Below are positions 38,356 to 46,505 of a stretch of DNA of 46,505 nt, piece after piece; position 1 is the first letter of the stretch, and each line of letters starts with the position of its first letter. Under the pieces are notes generated by a model. The model was given only the letters and a program-made list of their open reading frames with translations, was not told the DNA's origin and ran no database searches. The stretch comes from Rhodospirillales bacterium (GTDB taxonomy: Bacteria; Pseudomonadota; Alphaproteobacteria; Acetobacterales; Acetobacteraceae). The position numbers and the translations under genes are program-made. The stretch lies in assembly GCA_018971565.1 (NCBI GenBank), contig JAGXAO010000005.1, positions 1 through 46,505 on the forward strand. Reading direction: 5' to 3'.

Positions 38356-39186
38356 ATGCGGATTGCCGTCATTCAAATGTCGCCGGGAGCTGAAAAAGGG
38401 CGAAACATCGCTCAGGCTCGGGCATTACTTGAACAAATGCTGGCCAGTCAGACGGTGGACCTGGTTGTATTTCCAGAGATGTGGACATGCCTCGGCGGCA
38501 CCCGCGCTCAGAAATTCGCCGCAGCCGAAGCTTTTCCCGTCCCGGGTGAAGTGGGGCAAGAGGCGTATGAGTTTATTCGTCAGGCCGCGATGCAATATGG
38601 CCTTTACATTCATGGCGGATCCATCGGCGAACTTGAGGGCGACCGTATCTTCAACACCTCCATCGTCTTCAGCCCTGATGGAAAAGAGCTAGGCAGATAC
38701 AGAAAAATCCATCTTTTCGATATTTCCACGCCAGACGGGCAGGGTTACCGGGAAAGTGCCGTTTTTGGTGCTGGCGAGCAGGTGGTCACTGTTGAGATTC
38801 TCGGCATGAAGGTCGGGCTGGCGATTTGCTATGACCTGCGTTTCCCAGAACTGTTTCTGGAACTACGGCGAAAAGGAGCTGAAGTGATCGTGCTTCCCGC
38901 GGCTTTTACGCTGCAGACCGGCAAAGATCATTGGGAGATATTATTGCGTGCCCGCGCAATCGAGACACAGTGCTGGGTTGCTGCCGCCGCCTGCACCGGC
39001 ATGCATACAGCCGGCGATGGAGAAGCACGGTACACATACGGTCACTCATTAATTGTTGATCCATGGGGGCATGTGGTTGCTAAAGCGTCAGATGGACCTG
39101 GATGGGCAATCATGACTGTTGATTCAGCATTAACCGCAAAAATCAGGGCCGATATGCCAGTGCTTGAACACCGTAAGCTAGCATGA
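38356..39186 (+). CDS. Carbon-nitrogen (nitrilase superfamily) hydrolase
   Basis: [31 protein letters not shown] (Glu), YRKIHLFDI (Lys), [14 protein letters not shown] (Cys). Confidence 0.92.
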   Translation: MRIAVIQMSPGAEKGRNIAQARALLEQMLASQTVDLVVFPEMWTCLGGTRAQKFAAAEAFPVPGEVGQEAYEFIRQAAMQYGLYIHGGSIGELEGDRIFNTSIVFSPDGKELGRYRKIHLFDISTPDGQGYRESAVFGAGEQVVTVEILGMKVGLAICYDLRFPELFLELRRKGAEVIVLPAAFTLQTGKDHWEILLRARAIETQCWVAAAACTGMHTAGDGEARYTYGHSLIVDPWGHVVAKASDGPGWAIMTVDSALTAKIRADMPVLEHRKLA

Positions 39187-39941
39187 AACTGGCTTTCATC
39201 GCGGCGCGAAGTTTGGCTGCCTCATCCGCCAAAGAAAGGCTGACCGCCCGATATGGCGACTGCCCCATAAAAGAGGCAACGGTTATTGTCGCTTTGGGCG
39301 GTGACGGGCTGATGCTTGAATGCCTGCACCAGGTGCTTGGCGGCTCAATGCCGGTTTACGGCATGAATTGCGGCTCTGTTGGCTTTATGATGAATGAATA
39401 TCATGAAGATGACCTCCCGCTTCGAATAAGCCAGGCTCTTCCTTCTGTTTTGCATCCGCTTCGCATGCACGCGGTAACGGCTTCGGGAATTGTTGAAGAG
39501 GCAATGGCGTTAAACGAAGTTTCCTTGCTTCGTGAAGGCCGGCAGGCCGCCAAGATACGTATTTCCATCGACCACAGGGAGCGTTTAAGCGAGCTTATTT
39601 GCGATGGTATTTTGATCTCTACCCCGGCCGGGTCAACAGCCTACAACCTGTCGGCTCACGGCCCAATTGTTCCCGTCTCTGCTAATTTGCTGCCTTTAAC
39701 ACCCATTTCCGCATTCCGCCCGCGCCGTTGGCGGGGCGCTTTATTGCCCTCCACCGCCGATGTTTTGTTCGAGGTATTAGAGCCTGACAAAAGGCCCGTT
39801 GCCGCTGTCGCGGACTTTACTGAAGTCCGAGACGTGATCTCGGTTACGGTTCACGAAGACAGAACCGTTGGAGTCACCGTTCTTTTCGATCCGGATCGTG
39901 CATTATCTGAACGGATACTCACTGAACAGTTTACCGTTTAG
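39183..39941 (+). CDS. nadK: NAD kinase
   Basis: [54 protein letters not shown]. Confidence 0.94.
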   Translation: MKLAFIAARSLAASSAKERLTARYGDCPIKEATVIVALGGDGLMLECLHQVLGGSMPVYGMNCGSVGFMMNEYHEDDLPLRISQALPSVLHPLRMHAVTASGIVEEAMALNEVSLLREGRQAAKIRISIDHRERLSELICDGILISTPAGSTAYNLSAHGPIVPVSANLLPLTPISAFRPRRWRGALLPSTADVLFEVLEPDKRPVAAVADFTEVRDVISVTVHEDRTVGVTVLFDPDRALSERILTEQFTV

Positions 39942-39973
39942 CAAACGGGTTGCGGCGGAACCCAACTGCCCAT

Positions 39974-40867
39974 TTATTTTCGCGGCAATTCAAGGCCGGC
40001 CGCCCTAATCCGGGCGGCCTCCTCATCCCAACCAGGGCGCTCAACAACTCTTAGAAACAAATCAACCTTACCTTCCAGCAGCCGTTCCAATTCACGCCGC
40101 GCCCTGCTCCCAATCTCCTTAATCCGGGCACCCTTTGCGCCGATTAAAATGGCCTTATGGCCCTCTCGGGCTACATAAATCACCGCATCAATCCGGGTTG
40201 CCCCATTTTTCTGTTCTTTGAAACTTTCCGTCTCCACTGTCGCTCCGTAAGGCACCTCGTCGCGCGTTTGCAGAAAGATTTGTTCACGCACAATCTCCGC
40301 CGCCAGTTGCCTATCAGGCAAATCGGTCAGATCATCTTCGGGGTACAGAAAAGGGCCTTCGGGCAAAATGCCCGCACAATAATCCAGCAAGGCATCAATG
40401 CCATCACCTTTTTGAGCCGATATCATAAACACCTGCTCAAACGGCGCCAACTGCGCCGCTTCCTGTGTCAAGGGTAGCAGGTCTTGCCGGTCAATCAGAT
40501 CAATCTTGTTAAGCAAAAGCGACATTTTAACGCTATCGGCCGCAAGCCGGCTGGCGATCTTGCGAAACTCGTCACTCAAGCCGGACTTCGCATCAAGAAG
40601 CAGAAAAAGCATGTCCGCCTCTCCCGCACCATTCCAGGCTGCCTCCACCATGGCTTGGTCCAATCTGCGCTTTGGCGTAAAAATTCCCGGCGTATCAACA
40701 AAAATGATCTGTGATTCGTCACGAACCGCAATGCCGAGCACACGCGCCCTTGTCGTTTGCGCCTTAGGGCTCACAATCGAAACTTTAGCGCCCGTAAGCC
40801 GATTCAGAAGCGTCGACTTCCCCGCATTTGGCGCGCCAATCAAGGCAACAAAACCACATCTTCTCAT
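39974..40867 (-). CDS. era: GTPase Era
   Basis: FVALIGAPNAGKSTLLNRLTGAKVSIVSPKAQTTRARVLGI, VDTPGIF, LNKIDL, C-terminal KH; start set at ATG 40867 overlapping the rnc stop. Confidence 0.96.
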   Translation of the reverse strand: MRRCGFVALIGAPNAGKSTLLNRLTGAKVSIVSPKAQTTRARVLGIAVRDESQIIFVDTPGIFTPKRRLDQAMVEAAWNGAGEADMLFLLLDAKSGLSDEFRKIASRLAADSVKMSLLLNKIDLIDRQDLLPLTQEAAQLAPFEQVFMISAQKGDGIDALLDYCAGILPEGPFLYPEDDLTDLPDRQLAAEIVREQIFLQTRDEVPYGATVETESFKEQKNGATRIDAVIYVAREGHKAILIGAKGARIKEIGSRARRELERLLEGKVDLFLRVVERPGWDEEAARIRAAGLELPRK

Positions 40868-41535
40868 TTTGTTAGCACTTCCAGCAGGTTGCGCGCTGCC
40901 TCCTGCTCTGCCGCCCGCTTTGCTCCTGCGGTAGCCGATGCAGTTGCAGCGCCAATTGTAACACTTATCACAAATTTCGGCGCATGAGAGGGGCCAGACT
41001 GATCCATAATCTGATAATTCGGAAGCGGCAGAGCTCGCTTCAGCGCCCATTCCTGCAATGCGGTTTTCGGATCTTTTGGCGGAGCTGCCTGTCCTTCTAC
41101 CGCCGAACCCATTACGCGGCGAATAAATGGCCTGGCAGCAGGCAAACCCGCATCAAGATACAAAGCGCCAATCATGGCCTCCACGGCATCGGCCAGCACA
41201 TTCGCCTGGGAACTCACCCCTCGCTTCGCCTCGCCAGGCGCCACATTAAGCATGGCCCCAACATTATTTGCTTGCGCAATTTCAGCTAGGGCAGGCTTGG
41301 AAACAAGAGCCGCCAATCTAGGCCCCAGCTTGCCCTCCTGTTCATCGGGAAATCGTTCAATCAGCCACTCGGCAACAACCAGGCCCAAAACCCTGTCACC
41401 TATGAATTCCAGCCTCTCGTTCGAGCCCGCCCCCTTCGCGCCAGCGGCGGAGCGGTGCGTTAACGCCTCCGCCAGCAAGCCGGGGTGCTCAAACTGGTGC
41501 CCCAGAAACCGGGAAGCGTTCTCAACCTGGTTCAC
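40864..41535 (-). CDS. rnc: Ribonuclease III
   Basis: NERLEFIGDRVLGLVVAEWL signature, GALYLDAG, C-terminal dsRBD; GTG start at 41535 chosen because it overlaps the lepB stop by 4 nt. Confidence 0.94.
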   Translation of the reverse strand: MNQVENASRFLGHQFEHPGLLAEALTHRSAAGAKGAGSNERLEFIGDRVLGLVVAEWLIERFPDEQEGKLGPRLAALVSKPALAEIAQANNVGAMLNVAPGEAKRGVSSQANVLADAVEAMIGALYLDAGLPAARPFIRRVMGSAVEGQAAPPKDPKTALQEWALKRALPLPNYQIMDQSGPSHAPKFVISVTIGAATASATAGAKRAAEQEAARNLLEVLTK

Positions 41536-42296
41536 CGGATGGTGTGGAACATCCGCCCCCAGCGAATCTCGAATGGCCACTCCCAAATCTCCCAAAACGG
41601 ATGCTTCAAATCGATTGAAAAAAATATCAGCTCAGCGGGCCCAACCACATTTTCTATTGGCACATAGCCAACAGGCCCATCCATAAACCGGGAATCCTCA
41701 GAATTATCCCGGTTATCGCCCATCATAAACAAGTCACCCGCCGGAACAGTATATAGTGGAGTGTTATTCGGATCGACCCCCCCATCATTTTCAGGGGCAT
41801 TGGTCAGCTTCAGAATGGAATGCACAACCCCGCCGGGCAGCGACTCTGTGTAGTCCCGCGCCACAACCGGTGCGCCAGAACTAGTGTCCACATAGTCCCC
41901 AGCATCTACGCGCGGCACAATCTTCCCATTGATATAAAGTTGCCCGCCGGTAACCTGCACCGTATCTCCCGGCAGGCCGACTACGCGTTTAATAAAATCC
42001 TCATTCGGGGCACCTGGCGGACGAAAAACCACAACAGCGCCGCGCTTTGGCACCCCCCCGAATATGCGGCCCGCAAACCAATCCGGCGCAAAAGGTAGCG
42101 AAAACCGTGAATATCCGTAGGCAAATTTGTTAACAACAAGATAATCCCCAACCAATAGCGTGGGAACCATGGAACCGGATGGAATGTAAAACGGCTCCAG
42201 GAAAAATGTATGAATGCCCACCGCAATAAGCCCGGCATAGACAATGGTTTTAACAAATTCCGTTAACCCGCCTTGGCTTTGTTTATGCTGCGCCAT
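41532..42296 (-). CDS. lepB: Signal peptidase I
   Basis: PSGSMVPTLLVGDYLVVNKFAYG, FIKRVVGLPGDTV, GDNRDNSEDSRF. Confidence 0.96.
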   Translation of the reverse strand: MAQHKQSQGGLTEFVKTIVYAGLIAVGIHTFFLEPFYIPSGSMVPTLLVGDYLVVNKFAYGYSRFSLPFAPDWFAGRIFGGVPKRGAVVVFRPPGAPNEDFIKRVVGLPGDTVQVTGGQLYINGKIVPRVDAGDYVDTSSGAPVVARDYTESLPGGVVHSILKLTNAPENDGGVDPNNTPLYTVPAGDLFMMGDNRDNSEDSRFMDGPVGYVPIENVVGPAELIFFSIDLKHPFWEIWEWPFEIRWGRMFHTIR

Positions 42297-42488
42297 TCTT
42301 ACCTTGATCCTTTAAGATTGGCGCATCAAACCCGTGCCGGAACAGATGTCAAGAAAAGCCAGCCTTTGCCGCCCGGCTTCCCTCGCATTGCGGCCTGTTA
42401 CATGGCGTTAACACACCCCGGCTTGCGAAAATGCGCCAATCAGGTGCAGAGAGACCTTGCCTTACTGTGCTTGGAGTATGAGTCGCCC

Positions 42489-43730
42489 ATGTTGAAGACG
42501 TCTGGCCTTTCGAGAGTTGCCCTTGCCGCTTCCCTGGTACTTGCCTCTCCCGTTTTAGCCAAAGCAGCGCCAACGCCCCCTGCGGGAGATACCGGTAAAA
42601 TTGGCGCCACGCCTGCGCCAACTGGCCCTGCACCAGTGCCGGAAAGCCCCGCGGGCGACACATCAACCCCGTCCCCTCCCGTTTTGCCAGACGTCACCGC
42701 GTATGTGCTGATGGATGCCCAAACAGGAGCGATTTTAGCCGAGGCCGCACCCCATCTTGAAATTCCGCCGGCCAGCCTGACAAAACTCATGACAGCCCAT
42801 CTCGTCTATCAAGCCATCCATCATGGCAGCCTGAAAATGGACCAGACAGTTCCGATCTCGACCAATGCCTGGCACCAGCAAGGCTCAACAATGTTTGTCG
42901 ATCCGAATTCGGTGGTCACCGTAGATCAACTGCTCCACGGGCTTATCATCGATTCTGGCAATGACGCAGCCGTTGCTTTAGCCGAACAAGTTGCCGGCGG
43001 CACAAATGCGTTTGTTCAGATGATGAACACAACCGCTTCCAAAATCGGCCTAACCGATACTAATTATACAAATGCCACGGGCCTCCCGGACCCGGATCTG
43101 CATACCTCTGCGATGGATATAGCTCTGCTTTCACGCGTCATCTTGAACGATGAACCCGAAATATTGCAGATATCAAAACTACAAAGCTACACATATGGCG
43201 GCATCACACAAAGAAGCTGGAATCCCGTTCTGTTCAAAGATCCCACAGTGGATGGCTTAAAAACAGGCTTAACCAGGGAAAGCGGGCATTGCATCGATGC
43301 AACGGCAGAACGCGGCAACATGCGGCTTATCGCAGTTGTAACCGGCGGCCCAACCTGGGCATCAAGCACCGCCGCGATTGAATCTCTGCTGGATTACGGG
43401 CAGCATTTTTTCACGGACGTCCAGATTACCTCAGCTGGCCAGCAAGTGGGTATTGTGAAGAGCGACGCGTTTAACAGCGGTGAAGTTCCGGTGGGTATAA
43501 CCCAGGATGTCACGGTCACGATGCCCACGGACGCGCAAAAATCCGTCACTCATACAATCTCTGTTACAACGCCTCTCACCCCAGGCGTTCACAAGGGTGA
43601 AATCCTTGGTTCGATCACATACAGTGCCAAGGGCAAAACCCTGGCTGTCCTGCCCCTGATTGCAATGGCGGATTCCCCGCCCGCCAGTTTTAGCACGAAG
43701 CTTTCCCGCAAGATCAGGAGCATGTTATGA
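42489..43730 (+). CDS. D-alanyl-D-alanine carboxypeptidase (PBP5/6 family)
   Basis: PPASLTKLMTAHLVYQ (SxxK), SGNDAAVALAE (SxN), DGLKTGLT (KTG); signal peptide-like start at 42489. Confidence 0.93.
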   Translation: MLKTSGLSRVALAASLVLASPVLAKAAPTPPAGDTGKIGATPAPTGPAPVPESPAGDTSTPSPPVLPDVTAYVLMDAQTGAILAEAAPHLEIPPASLTKLMTAHLVYQAIHHGSLKMDQTVPISTNAWHQQGSTMFVDPNSVVTVDQLLHGLIIDSGNDAAVALAEQVAGGTNAFVQMMNTTASKIGLTDTNYTNATGLPDPDLHTSAMDIALLSRVILNDEPEILQISKLQSYTYGGITQRSWNPVLFKDPTVDGLKTGLTRESGHCIDATAERGNMRLIAVVTGGPTWASSTAAIESLLDYGQHFFTDVQITSAGQQVGIVKSDAFNSGEVPVGITQDVTVTMPTDAQKSVTHTISVTTPLTPGVHKGEILGSITYSAKGKTLAVLPLIAMADSPPASFSTKLSRKIRSML

Positions 43731-43981
43731 GTTCCACGCCTCCCGACCGTTTATCCTCCGATCCCGACAGCAATTTTTTTCAACAATCATTGCTGGAACG
43801 CGGCATTGGCATTCGTTTTAACGGATCAGAAAAAAACAACGTTGAAGAATACTGCGTTTCAGAAGGCTGGATACGTGTCGCCGCGGGCAAGGCTTTAGAC
43901 CGCAAGGGAAAGCCTCTCACCGTTAAGCTCAAAGGCGCCGTGGAAGCCTATTTCAGGGATGCACAGGATGTAGAAGGCTAA
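43727..43981 (+). CDS. DUF3297 family protein
   Basis: LSSDPDSNFFQQSLLERGIGIRFNGSEKNNVEEYCVSEGWIRV, characteristic conserved small protein. Confidence 0.85.
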   Translation: MSSTPPDRLSSDPDSNFFQQSLLERGIGIRFNGSEKNNVEEYCVSEGWIRVAAGKALDRKGKPLTVKLKGAVEAYFRDAQDVEG

Positions 43982-43984
43982 AGA

Positions 43985-44908
43985 TCAACCCGGGTCATAA
44001 TCCGGGAACGATCTGCAGGCAGCTGCTATAACGGGGGCGAGAGTTTGAAACTCTCCCGCTCTGGCGCTCCCCGCCCTCCACGCCAAAGCAATGCTTCGCC
44101 CACCCGCTACGCCTTCCAACTTGGTGGTTTGAACGCCTGTACCGCTCAGAAGCCCCGCGTCGACAGCAAGCTTTGGCACCAGCGTCACGCCAAGCCCTCC
44201 AGCAACCATCTGTATCAAAGTGTGTAGCGATGTAGCAGCGAATTTCTGCTCGCGCTTAAGGTCAGTGCTGCAAGCGGCCAGAACATGCTCACGCAAACAG
44301 TGCCCGTCTTCAAGCAGCAAAAGTTGCTCAGAAACAAACTCCGCACCCCCTATGCTTCTCTTCCCTGTAAACTCATGGCCGGGTGGAAAGGCCACAAGAA
44401 AATCATCCTGTGCCAATGGTAAAACCTCTGCTCTCCCGCAAGCGCAAGGTTGCGCCAGAATAACTAGATCGAGCAACCCGGCATCAAGCTGATCAAGCAA
44501 GCGTTCAGTCAAATCCTCGCGTAAAAACAGCCTTAAAGCCTTATACCTCTCTCTAAGTTGCGGCATCAGGCAGGGCAGCAGAAAAGGCCCAATCGTCGGA
44601 ATAATCCCAAGCCGCAGCGGGCCAGACATAGGCGCACGGGCCGCATCCGCAGCTTCAGCAATCGCTGACAAAGCCGACAACGCAGCACGAGCTTTAACAA
44701 CCAATTCCTGCCCAAGCGGTGTAAAAACGGGATGCTTTGCTACCGCACGATCCAGAATTTGGGAATCCAATGCTCTTTCAAGCGCTAACAGCCCCGCCGA
44801 AAGGGTAGATTGTGAAACCGCGCAAGCCGAGGCAGCCCGGCCGAAATGCCCCTTCTCTGCAAGCATCACCAGATAACGAAGCTGCTGCGGCGTGGGCAAA
44901 TAAGCCAT
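43985..44908 (-). CDS. LysR family regulator, OxyR-like
   Basis: PTPQQLRYLVMLAEKGHFGRAASACAVSQSTLSAGLLALERALDSQILDR HTH; CSTDLKREQKF region; adjacent to ahpF. Confidence 0.88.
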   Translation of the reverse strand: MAYLPTPQQLRYLVMLAEKGHFGRAASACAVSQSTLSAGLLALERALDSQILDRAVAKHPVFTPLGQELVVKARAALSALSAIAEAADAARAPMSGPLRLGIIPTIGPFLLPCLMPQLRERYKALRLFLREDLTERLLDQLDAGLLDLVILAQPCACGRAEVLPLAQDDFLVAFPPGHEFTGKRSIGGAEFVSEQLLLLEDGHCLREHVLAACSTDLKREQKFAATSLHTLIQMVAGGLGVTLVPKLAVDAGLLSGTGVQTTKLEGVAGGRSIALAWRAGSARAGEFQTLAPVIAAACRSFPDYDPG

Positions 44909-44916
44909 GCATCAGC

Positions 44917-46494
44917 TCACGCGGCTTTGGCATCCGCCGGGGCGAGCCGGATGAGATAATCGAATGCCGAGAGAGCCGCCTTCGCGCCGTCCCCCGTGGC
45001 GATGATAATCTGCTTATACGGCGTCGTCGTTGCATCGCCCGCCGCGAACACCCCCGGCAGCGACGTCTCACCTTTCGCGCTCACTTCAATTTCGCCACGT
45101 GGCGTCAGGTCAAGCGTTCCCTTCAACCACTCCGTGTTCGGCACAAGTCCAATTTGAACAAATATGCCTTCCAGATCCACGCGGCGCAATTCGCGGGATT
45201 CCCGGTCTTCGTAGGAAATGGCAACCACTTTTCCGCCATTCCCATGCACTTCGGTAACATTTGCGGCGGTAATAACCGTAGCATTTTTTAGGCTTCTAAG
45301 CTTAGCCTGCAGAACAGCATCGGCGCGTAATTGCCTGTCGAACTCAATCAACGTCACATGAGAAACAAGCCCGGCCAAATCTATCGCTGCTTCAACGCCC
45401 GAATTACCGCCCCCAATCACGGCAACACGCTTGCCTTTAAACAATGGTCCATCGCAATGCGGGCAATAGGCAACACCTTTGTTACGGTATTCAGCTTCAC
45501 CTGGAACATTCATTGTCCGCCAGCGTGCGCCTGGCGCAAGCACGATGCTCTGCGCTCTAAGCATCCCGCCCCCCGCGAGCCTTACCTCATATGCGCCATC
45601 ACCCTTAACAGGCGGAATAATCGTCGTTGCAGTCTGTGCTTTTATAATATCAACATCGTAGTCCCGGGTATGTTGCTCCAACGCGGCGGCGAATTGCGGC
45701 CCTTCCGTATGCCGAACCGAAATAAAATTTTCGATTGCCAAGGTATCCAGCACCTGCCCGCCAAAACGTTCTGCCACAACACCGGTGCTGATGCCCTTCC
45801 GCGCGGCGTAGATCGCGGCCGCGGCACCTGCAGGCCCTCCACCAACCACCAACACGTCAAATACACCCTTGGTCGATAGCTTGCCGGCCTCACGCGCAAT
45901 GGCGCTTGTATCTATCTTGGCAAGAATCTGCTCAATATCCATCCGCCCCTGGCCGAAAATATTTCCATTCAGAAGAACCGTAGGCACAGCCATTATCTTC
46001 TGTGCCTCAACCTCTGCCGGAAATGCTCCGCCATCAACCGCCACATGCGTGATTTTCGGATTAAGGATCGCAAGCAGATTCAGTGCCTGCACAACGTCCG
46101 GGCAGTTCTGGCAAGATTGAGAGAAATACGTGACGAAATGAAATTCGCCATCCAGGGATTTAATCTGTTCAATAATTTCAACCGGCACCTTTGGGGGGTA
46201 GCCGCTTGCCTGCAACAAGGCCAGAACCAGAGATGTAAACTCGTGGCCCATCGGAAGCCCCGCGAAGCGTACACCTTGCGATGCTTCTCTCCCGCGAATT
46301 TCAAAAGATGGCACCCGCGCATCATTTCCATTCAGGCGCAACGCAATCTTGTCGGTTTGCGCTACAACATCCTCCAGAAGGCCACGCATTTCCTGGGAAA
46401 TTTTGTTACTATCCAAACTTGCAACCAATTCAATCGGCTCAGCAAGTCGAGCTAAATAAGCCTTTAATTGAGACTTCAGGCTGTCATCTAACAT
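44917..46494 (-). CDS. ahpF: Alkyl hydroperoxide reductase subunit F
   Basis: [29 protein letters not shown]-terminus, [17 protein letters not shown] (CxxC), [44 protein letters not shown]. Confidence 0.95.
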   Translation of the reverse strand: MLDDSLKSQLKAYLARLAEPIELVASLDSNKISQEMRGLLEDVVAQTDKIALRLNGNDARVPSFEIRGREASQGVRFAGLPMGHEFTSLVLALLQASGYPPKVPVEIIEQIKSLDGEFHFVTYFSQSCQNCPDVVQALNLLAILNPKITHVAVDGGAFPAEVEAQKIMAVPTVLLNGNIFGQGRMDIEQILAKIDTSAIAREAGKLSTKGVFDVLVVGGGPAGAAAAIYAARKGISTGVVAERFGGQVLDTLAIENFISVRHTEGPQFAAALEQHTRDYDVDIIKAQTATTIIPPVKGDGAYEVRLAGGGMLRAQSIVLAPGARWRTMNVPGEAEYRNKGVAYCPHCDGPLFKGKRVAVIGGGNSGVEAAIDLAGLVSHVTLIEFDRQLRADAVLQAKLRSLKNATVITAANVTEVHGNGGKVVAISYEDRESRELRRVDLEGIFVQIGLVPNTEWLKGTLDLTPRGEIEVSAKGETSLPGVFAAGDATTTPYKQIIIATGDGAKAALSAFDYLIRLAPADAKAA

Positions 46495-46505
46495 AGCGGC
46501 CCCCA

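Noticed and set aside
39942-39973. GGGTT...AACCC inverted repeat between nadK and era as a bidirectional terminator
   Set aside because: Only a 5-bp stem with a 7-nt loop and no adjacent T tract; too weak
42051-42060. C7 run in lepB
   Set aside because: Short tract in an essential gene; unlikely to be a phase-variation site
1-46505. Search by eye for CRISPR arrays, tRNA/rRNA genes, IS ends and prophage genes
   Set aside because: No regularly spaced repeats, cloverleaf-like segments, transposase ORFs or phage structural genes were recognised; tRNAscan-SE, ISEScan and PHASTER were not available to confirm

Overview
The window is chromosomal DNA from an alphaproteobacterium, probably Acetobacteraceae-like (an inference from gene content and order; no taxonomic search was run). 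It is densely coding, with about 49 supported genes. I saw no tRNA or rRNA gene, IS element, prophage or CRISPR array. Blocks in order: 3' end of purB; NUDIX and NRDE proteins; a DUF3311/sodium:solute symporter pair; a MipA/OmpV-like outer-membrane protein; a class-I amidotransferase (PuuD-like); a Bcr/CflA-type MFS pump; a his cluster (hisB-hisH-GNAT-hisA-hisF-hisE) followed by hinT; a PHA depolymerase; a GST; ftsK; a stand-alone RAM-domain protein; GlcG/HbpS-like and HNH proteins; gluQ; tatA; mtnB-mtnD-mtnC; lnt; an XRE regulator; a GNAT; an accessory-looking type I secretion/glycosylation cluster (about 23.1-33.9 kb); an MHS-type MFS transporter; pnp; gpt; a nitrilase-family amidohydrolase; nadK; lepB-rnc-era; a D-Ala-D-Ala carboxypeptidase; DUF3297; a LysR/OxyR-like regulator; and ahpF. 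The best candidate for an under-described system is the 23.3-33.9 kb cluster. It encodes an HlyB-like exporter with a degenerate C39-like domain, HlyD, a long Sel1-repeat protein, a TPR-GT2-GT4 fusion glycosyltransferase, a protein resembling clostridial ChW repeats that carries a C9 homopolymer near its start, and a second GT4 enzyme. No RTX substrate or TolC gene is visible nearby. Other candidates are a terminator-like hairpin inside the start of lnt, a structured pnp leader without rpsO, and a GNAT gene embedded in the his cluster.
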